Shown here in pieces: positions 33,703 through 37,563 of a stretch of DNA of 37,563 nt. The notes under the pieces were generated by a model. It saw only the letters and a program-made list of their open reading frames with translations. It ran no database searches and was not told the DNA's origin. Origin of the DNA: Hellea sp. (GTDB lineage Bacteria > Pseudomonadota > Alphaproteobacteria > Caulobacterales > Maricaulaceae); NCBI GenBank assembly GCA_020629135.1, contig JAHDDX010000022.1, forward strand, positions 1 to 37,563. The letters are read 5' to 3'. The translations under genes and the position numbers were made by a program. How positions within the stretch are numbered: the stretch's first letter is position 1; every line of letters starts with the position of its first letter.

Positions 33703-34833
33703 ATGAACTTCGATGATGTAATGAAGCCAACGGCAGAGGCTAAAGGCCTCCCGAATGAATGCTATATTTCCGATGCTCATTACGACGTAGAACGCCAAGA
33801 AATTTTCTATAAAAACTGGGCGGCTATCGGGTTTGAAAGTGATGTGTCTGAGCCTGGCTCCGCCTTTCCGGTTGATTTTCTCGGCATGCCTTTATTGCTG
33901 GTGCGTACGAAATCAAACGCGGTCAAAGTCTTTCAAAATACCTGTCGACACCGGGGCATGATCCTGGTGTCAGAGCCGCAAAAACTAAAAGGTCCGATCA
34001 GGTGTCCATATCATTCATGGTCTTATTCTCATGAGGGCGAATTGGTGCGCGCACCGATGGTCGGTGGAATCGGCAAGGACGAGCATGCCTGCATCAATCC
34101 TGAAGAGCTAAGCCTGTTTGAGTTTCCATGCCATGTCTGGCAGGGCGTAGTTTTTGTCAATGTGGCCGAGAACGCACCGCCATTTGAAACGGCGAAAGAC
34201 GAAGTTCTGGAGCGCTGGCGCGAATTTGATCAACCTTATTTTCTCGGCGGAGAGGTCAGCAAATTTGAAATGACCGTCAAAACGAATTGGAAGCTGGCCG
34301 TCGAAAATTATTGTGAATCTTACCATCTGCCTTGGGTGCATCCCGAACTTAGCATTACATCGCCGCTTGAAGATCACTACAATATTGAAGATGGTGAAAA
34401 CTATTCCGGGCAAGGTAGTTCTGACTATACTCAAATGGTGGGAGAGCAGGGCGAAGTCTTCCCGGATTTTGACGGCCTGTCGGACAAATGGGACATGGCG
34501 TCAGAATATATTTCGTTCTTCCCAAATGTCCTGCTTGGGGTCCACCGCGATCATGCCTTTGCCATGATTTTAATGCCGCGAGGTCCAGAGGAAACGGTTG
34601 AGCGGGTGGCGTTGACCTATGCCAGGCCCGACGTAGATAAAGGCGGGCTTTCCGAGATAACCGAGCGAAATGCCCGGTTTTGGCGGGATGTGTTTCTTGA
34701 AGACGTGTCTTCTGTTGAGGGCATGCAAAAGGGACGGCATGGGCCGAAATTTGACGGTGGGAAGTTCTCACCCGTGATGGATGTCCCGACCCACATTTTC
34801 CATAAATGGGTTGCTAATCAGCTGTCCGATTAG
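33703..34833 (+). CDS. Rieske non-heme iron oxygenase, quaternary-ammonium type (GbcA/CntA-like)
   Basis: A 376-residue oxygenase alpha subunit. The Rieske cluster ligands are C81/H83 in CRHRG and C101/H104 in CPYHSW. The mononuclear iron site is H208 and H213 in NYCESYHLPWVHPEL, with a likely D334 in LEDVSSVE. The bridging acid is E205 rather than the aspartate usual in aromatic dioxygenases, as in carnitine monooxygenase CntA. That group demethylates or cleaves betaine, stachydrine or carnitine. Betaine-to-dimethylglycine demethylation with formaldehyde release is the best guess given the sox genes nearby. No ferredoxin reductase partner is encoded in the window. GAGGAA precedes the ATG. 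Its stop overlaps that of folD2. Confidence 0.82.
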   Translation: MNFDDVMKPTAEAKGLPNECYISDAHYDVERQEIFYKNWAAIGFESDVSEPGSAFPVDFLGMPLLLVRTKSNAVKVFQNTCRHRGMILVSEPQKLKGPIRCPYHSWSYSHEGELVRAPMVGGIGKDEHACINPEELSLFEFPCHVWQGVVFVNVAENAPPFETAKDEVLERWREFDQPYFLGGEVSKFEMTVKTNWKLAVENYCESYHLPWVHPELSITSPLEDHYNIEDGENYSGQGSSDYTQMVGEQGEVFPDFDGLSDKWDMASEYISFFPNVLLGVHRDHAFAMILMPRGPEETVERVALTYARPDVDKGGLSEITERNARFWRDVFLEDVSSVEGMQKGRHGPKFDGGKFSPVMDVPTHIFHKWVANQLSD

Positions 34834-35711
34834 TCGAGCCAACCTGCAATTTTTTGCTTCTCAAATGCCGTGACCGCATTTCTCATGAGAATAGCCACCG
34901 TAACCGGTCCAACACCGCCTGGAACCGGGGTTACCCAGCTGGCAATTTCTTTGACCGCATCCGTATCGACATCGCCGACAATCCGGCCTTCGCCATTATT
35001 ATCAACGATCTGATTAATGCCTATATCGATGACGGCTGCGCCGGGTTTGACCATATCAGCGCCGATCAAATGGGGCTTGCCGACGGCAACAATTAGAGCG
35101 TCGGCACGCCTGGAATGGGCTGCAACAGAGCGGGTCATATGATGGCATATTGTAACTGTTGCGCCTTCGGCCATTAAAAGGAAGGCCGCTGGCTTGCCAA
35201 CAATAGCAGAGTGTCCAACCATAACGACTTCAAGGCCTTGCAGATCCAGGCCTGTAGCTTTGATCATTTCTACGGAGGCCGCCGCAGTACAGGGTACAAG
35301 GGCCAAATCGTCATATACAATATTGCCAATTGAGGCGGGATTCATGCCTTCAACGTCTTTGAATGGATGGATTGCAGATTGTAAGGATCGGACATTTATA
35401 TGTTTTGGAGTCGGACGCTGTAAAATAATGCCAAGAACATTCTTGTCATCATTCATGGCGACAATACGGGATTTTGCGTCTCCCTGATCTATGTCTTCAG
35501 GCCAGAATTGGGCGTCAAACGGAATGCCTAGTTTTTTTGAGGCACGGGCTTGATTTCGAATGTAAATATCAATGTCATTTTGCTGGCCGATAGAAATGGA
35601 AACCAAACGACCAATCTCATGTGTCAGTCGAGCTGTGTCTAAGCGTTTTTTGACGTCTTTTAAAATATTTTGGCGAACGGATTTGCCGTATAAAAGGCGT
35701 GAGTCTTTCAT
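34830..35711 (-). CDS. Divergent FolD paralogue lacking the catalytic lysine
   Basis: A 293-residue FolD-fold protein that retains the NADP half ([44 protein letters not shown]). Its folate half is altered: Y50 is kept, but the lysine of the YxxxK motif is Q54 (CAA, antisense of 35550-35552); the GEDPAS segment becomes [16 protein letters not shown] becomes LGIILQRPTP, DVDGLT becomes DVEGMN and PCTPTG becomes PCTAAA. The lysine is required for cyclohydrolase activity in characterised FolD enzymes. This protein may be a dehydrogenase only, act on a different folate or C1 adduct, or be regulatory. AAGGAT precedes its ATG. The frame is intact, so it is not an obvious pseudogene. Confidence 0.85.
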   Translation of the reverse strand: MKDSRLLYGKSVRQNILKDVKKRLDTARLTHEIGRLVSISIGQQNDIDIYIRNQARASKKLGIPFDAQFWPEDIDQGDAKSRIVAMNDDKNVLGIILQRPTPKHINVRSLQSAIHPFKDVEGMNPASIGNIVYDDLALVPCTAAASVEMIKATGLDLQGLEVVMVGHSAIVGKPAAFLLMAEGATVTICHHMTRSVAAHSRRADALIVAVGKPHLIGADMVKPGAAVIDIGINQIVDNNGEGRIVGDVDTDAVKEIASWVTPVPGGVGPVTVAILMRNAVTAFEKQKIAGWLD

Positions 35712-35898
35712 GTCGATCCTTAATAAGGGTTGCTAATTTTTATTGATAATAAAGCCCGAAAAAATCCAATATTTTGTTCCTTTATCCGATATCCGCATGG
35801 TCAGTATAGCGTACACTTATATAATGTGTTATGCCTTGAATTCATAAAAACAAGATCGCAATAAGCGATAGAATTTTGATCTTTCAAAGGGGGAGCAA
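35712..35898 (+). promoter_or_regulatory. Candidate promoter of the formate dehydrogenase operon
   Basis: The 187-bp AT-rich spacer between divergent folD2 and fdsG has a perfect -10 hexamer TATAAT at 35820-35825. The matching -35 position (about 35797) is poor, suggesting activator dependence or another sigma factor. A strong ribosome site AAAGGGGGAG (35886-35895) precedes the fdsG ATG. Confidence 0.5.
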
Positions 35899-36375
35899 AT
35901 GGCGACATTGCTCAACACAATTGAAGACACAGAGGCACGAGAGATTTGCCGGGATCACGGGGACCAACCCGATGAACTTTTAGAGATTTTACATGCGGTA
36001 CAGGCTGAGCAGGGACATCTCAGCGATGGCGCCCTTCGAACAATTGCCAGTGCATTGAATATTTCCCGCGCGGAGATCCATGGTGTTGTGAGTTTCTATC
36101 ACGATTACAAACGTGAACCTGGGGCCAAGCTTACTCTTAAGATCTGTCGAGCCGAGGCTTGTCAGGCCGTAGGGGCGAATGAGCTGATTGTAAAGGCAGA
36201 ACAGACCTTTGGGGTTAAAATGGATCAGGGCGGCCAGGACATAGCACTTGAGGCGACCTATTGCCTGGGGAATTGCGCATTGGGGCCAGCCGTTATGGTC
36301 GAGGACCAGCTTTATGGCCGCGTCGATATTGACCGCCTAAGCGAGATTGCATCCAGCCATGGAGGCGACGCATGA
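35899..36375 (+). CDS. fdsG: NAD-dependent formate dehydrogenase gamma subunit
   Basis: A 158-residue NuoE-like thioredoxin-fold [2Fe-2S] protein. The cluster ligands are C83 and C88 (CRAEAC) and C122 and C126 (CLGNC), preceded by the helical segment LLEILHAVQAEQGHLSD and GVVSFYHDY. As a stand-alone gene followed by an FdsB-type flavoprotein it fits the gamma subunit of soluble Mo-dependent FdsABG rather than complex I. The complex oxidises formate to CO2 with NAD+. Its stop overlaps the fdsB start (ATGA). The mobA gene at 21972 would serve this enzyme. Confidence 0.9.
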   Translation: MATLLNTIEDTEAREICRDHGDQPDELLEILHAVQAEQGHLSDGALRTIASALNISRAEIHGVVSFYHDYKREPGAKLTLKICRAEACQAVGANELIVKAEQTFGVKMDQGGQDIALEATYCLGNCALGPAVMVEDQLYGRVDIDRLSEIASSHGGDA

Positions 36376-37563
36376 GTGTAACGATTTATGTGCCTTGTGA
36401 TGCAGCAGCCTTATCAATGGGCGCCGATGAGGTTGCGGCGGCTATTTCCAAGGCTGCACCGGACGCCAATATTGTGCGAAATGGGTCGCGCGGTATGTTG
36501 TGGCTTGAGCCTCTGGTCGAAGTCGAAACCGCAAGGGGTAGGGTCGCCTATGGCCCGGTGTCGGCCTCTGATGTTAAAGACCTGATCGGGTCTGGTCTGC
36601 TGGAGGGCAAAGATCACGAGCTTTGTCATGGTCTGACCGAAGAGATGGATTATCTGGCCAGGCAAGAACGTCTGACTTTTGCCCGTGTCGGTATTATCGA
36701 TCCACTCGACCTGAAAGCTTATGAAGATCATGGCGGATTGGCTGGTCTGCGCAAGGCGCTTAAAATGCCACCACAGGACATCGTCGATGCCGTGAAGACT
36801 TCGGGCCTTCGCGGGCGCGGCGGAGCGGGTTTCCCCACCGGGATAAAATGGCAAACCGCCCTCGCGCAGGATGTTGATCAGAAATATATCTGCGCCAATG
36901 CTGATGAAGGGGATAGCGGAACTTTTGCTGACCGAATGCTGATGGAAGGCGATCCGTATTGCCTGATCGAAGGTATGATAATCGGCGGACGGGCAATCGG
37001 AGCTGACACAGGTTATGTCTATATTCGGTCTGAATATCCCCATGCGATCCGAACCATGCGCAAGGCCATTAAGTCCATGGAGGATGCGGGCTGGCTGGGC
37101 GAGAATATTCAAGGCTCAGGCACGACATTTAATCTTTATGTACGCGTAGGGGCTGGTGCTTATATATGCGGCGAAGAAAGCTCCATGCTCGAAAGTCTCG
37201 AGGGCAAGCGCGGACAAGTCAAAGTCAAACCGCCAATCCCGGCCATTGCCGGTCTGTTTGGGAAGCCGACGATTGTTAATAATGTGCTGTCTCTGGCGAC
37301 CGTGCCTTATATTTTATCCGAAGGCGCTGAGGCCTATGCCAATTACGGGGAAGGGCGCTCAAAAGGGACGCAGCCATATCAGCTCGCCGGTGATATTGCG
37401 CGCGGCGGCCTGGTCGAGAAGGCTTTTGGTGTCACACTCGGTGAACTGGTCAATGATTTTGGTGGCGGCACGCGGTCCGGTCGTCCAGTCAAAGCGGTTC
37501 AAACCGGTGGTCCGCTTGGCGGCTATGTCACGCCAGAGCATTTCGAGACTTCGATGAGTTATG
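36372..37563 (+). CDS. fdsB: NAD-dependent formate dehydrogenase beta subunit (3' end outside window)
   Basis: Translation from the ATG at 36372 stays open to the window end (397 codons). The N-terminal about 110 residues are a small thioredoxin-like domain (VTIYVPCDAAALSMGADEV). Then comes the NuoF-type FMN/NAD core: SGLRGRGGAGFPTGIKW, NADEGDSGTFADRMLMEGDP, GAGAYICGEESSMLESLEG and GKPTIVNNVLSL. NADEGDSGTF rather than the NuoF NADEMEPGTF style points to FdsB. The [4Fe-4S] cysteines lie beyond the window, as should fdsA, fdsC and fdsD. It transfers electrons from formate to NAD+. Confidence 0.92.
   Translation, partial: MSVTIYVPCDAAALSMGADEVAAAISKAAPDANIVRNGSRGMLWLEPLVEVETARGRVAYGPVSASDVKDLIGSGLLEGKDHELCHGLTEEMDYLARQERLTFARVGIIDPLDLKAYEDHGGLAGLRKALKMPPQDIVDAVKTSGLRGRGGAGFPTGIKWQTALAQDVDQKYICANADEGDSGTFADRMLMEGDPYCLIEGMIIGGRAIGADTGYVYIRSEYPHAIRTMRKAIKSMEDAGWLGENIQGSGTTFNLYVRVGAGAYICGEESSMLESLEGKRGQVKVKPPIPAIAGLFGKPTIVNNVLSLATVPYILSEGAEAYANYGEGRSKGTQPYQLAGDIARGGLVEKAFGVTLGELVNDFGGGTRSGRPVKAVQTGGPLGGYVTPEHFETSMSY

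Noticed and set aside
35899-37563. Complex I nuoE-nuoF
   Set aside because: Only the gamma- and beta-type genes appear, with FdsB-style NADEGDSGTF and a thioredoxin-like N-terminal domain, next to C1 genes and no other nuo genes.

Overview
The window looks like part of a marine alphaproteobacterial chromosome. Evidence: SoxBDAG-type sarcosine oxidase, a SAR11/roseobacter-style DMSP demethylase, NAD-linked FdsGB formate dehydrogenase, a BCCT carrier, a TonB receptor of the type common in Caulobacterales/Hyphomonadales-like lineages, and moderate GC. The order cannot be fixed from sequence alone. No rRNA, tRNA, insertion sequence, phage gene or CRISPR array was seen.

Layout. (1) 1-4028: a dimethylglycine-dehydrogenase-like gene (minus, cut by the window start), betaine-homocysteine methyltransferase (plus) and a canonical folD (minus). 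(2) 4324-9278: a tightly overlapped plus-strand operon of a Fe(II)/2-oxoglutarate oxygenase, an extended NAD-dependent epimerase/dehydrogenase, a fumarylacetoacetate-hydrolase-fold enzyme, two SDRs and a methyltransferase; then a BCCT transporter (9396-11039) with a clear terminator and a TonB-dependent receptor (11334-13958) with another terminator. (3) 14033-22541: TPR-sulfotransferase, DpkA-like LDH2-family dehydrogenase, aldehyde dehydrogenase, betaine-type dipeptidase homologue, a 568-residue protein of unknown function, a probable DUF3726 protein and MobA. (4) 22554-31089: a TetR regulator behind an 18-bp palindrome, a second dimethylglycine-dehydrogenase-like gene, soxB-soxD-soxA-soxG and a FolB-like protein. 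(5) 31086-35711: DmdA-type demethylase (minus), LysR regulator and Rieske oxygenase (plus), and a divergent second FolD (minus). (6) 35899-end: fdsG and the first part of fdsB.

How it fits together. Glycine betaine can lose its first methyl group by two routes, methyl transfer to homocysteine (bmt) or Rieske oxygenation. Dimethylglycine and sarcosine are then demethylated by folate-coupled flavoenzymes. The resulting methylene-THF can pass through FolD to formyl-THF. Formate, made by a step not encoded here, can be oxidised to CO2 by FdsGB. DmdA adds a methyl-THF input from DMSP. MobA suits the molybdenum formate dehydrogenase and FolB suits folate demand. The least explained parts, and the best candidates for new biology, are the conserved-looking LDH2/ALDH/dipeptidase/568-aa/DUF3726 block, the 2-oxoglutarate oxygenase operon beside the BCCT carrier, and the second FolD, which has lost the catalytic lysine.
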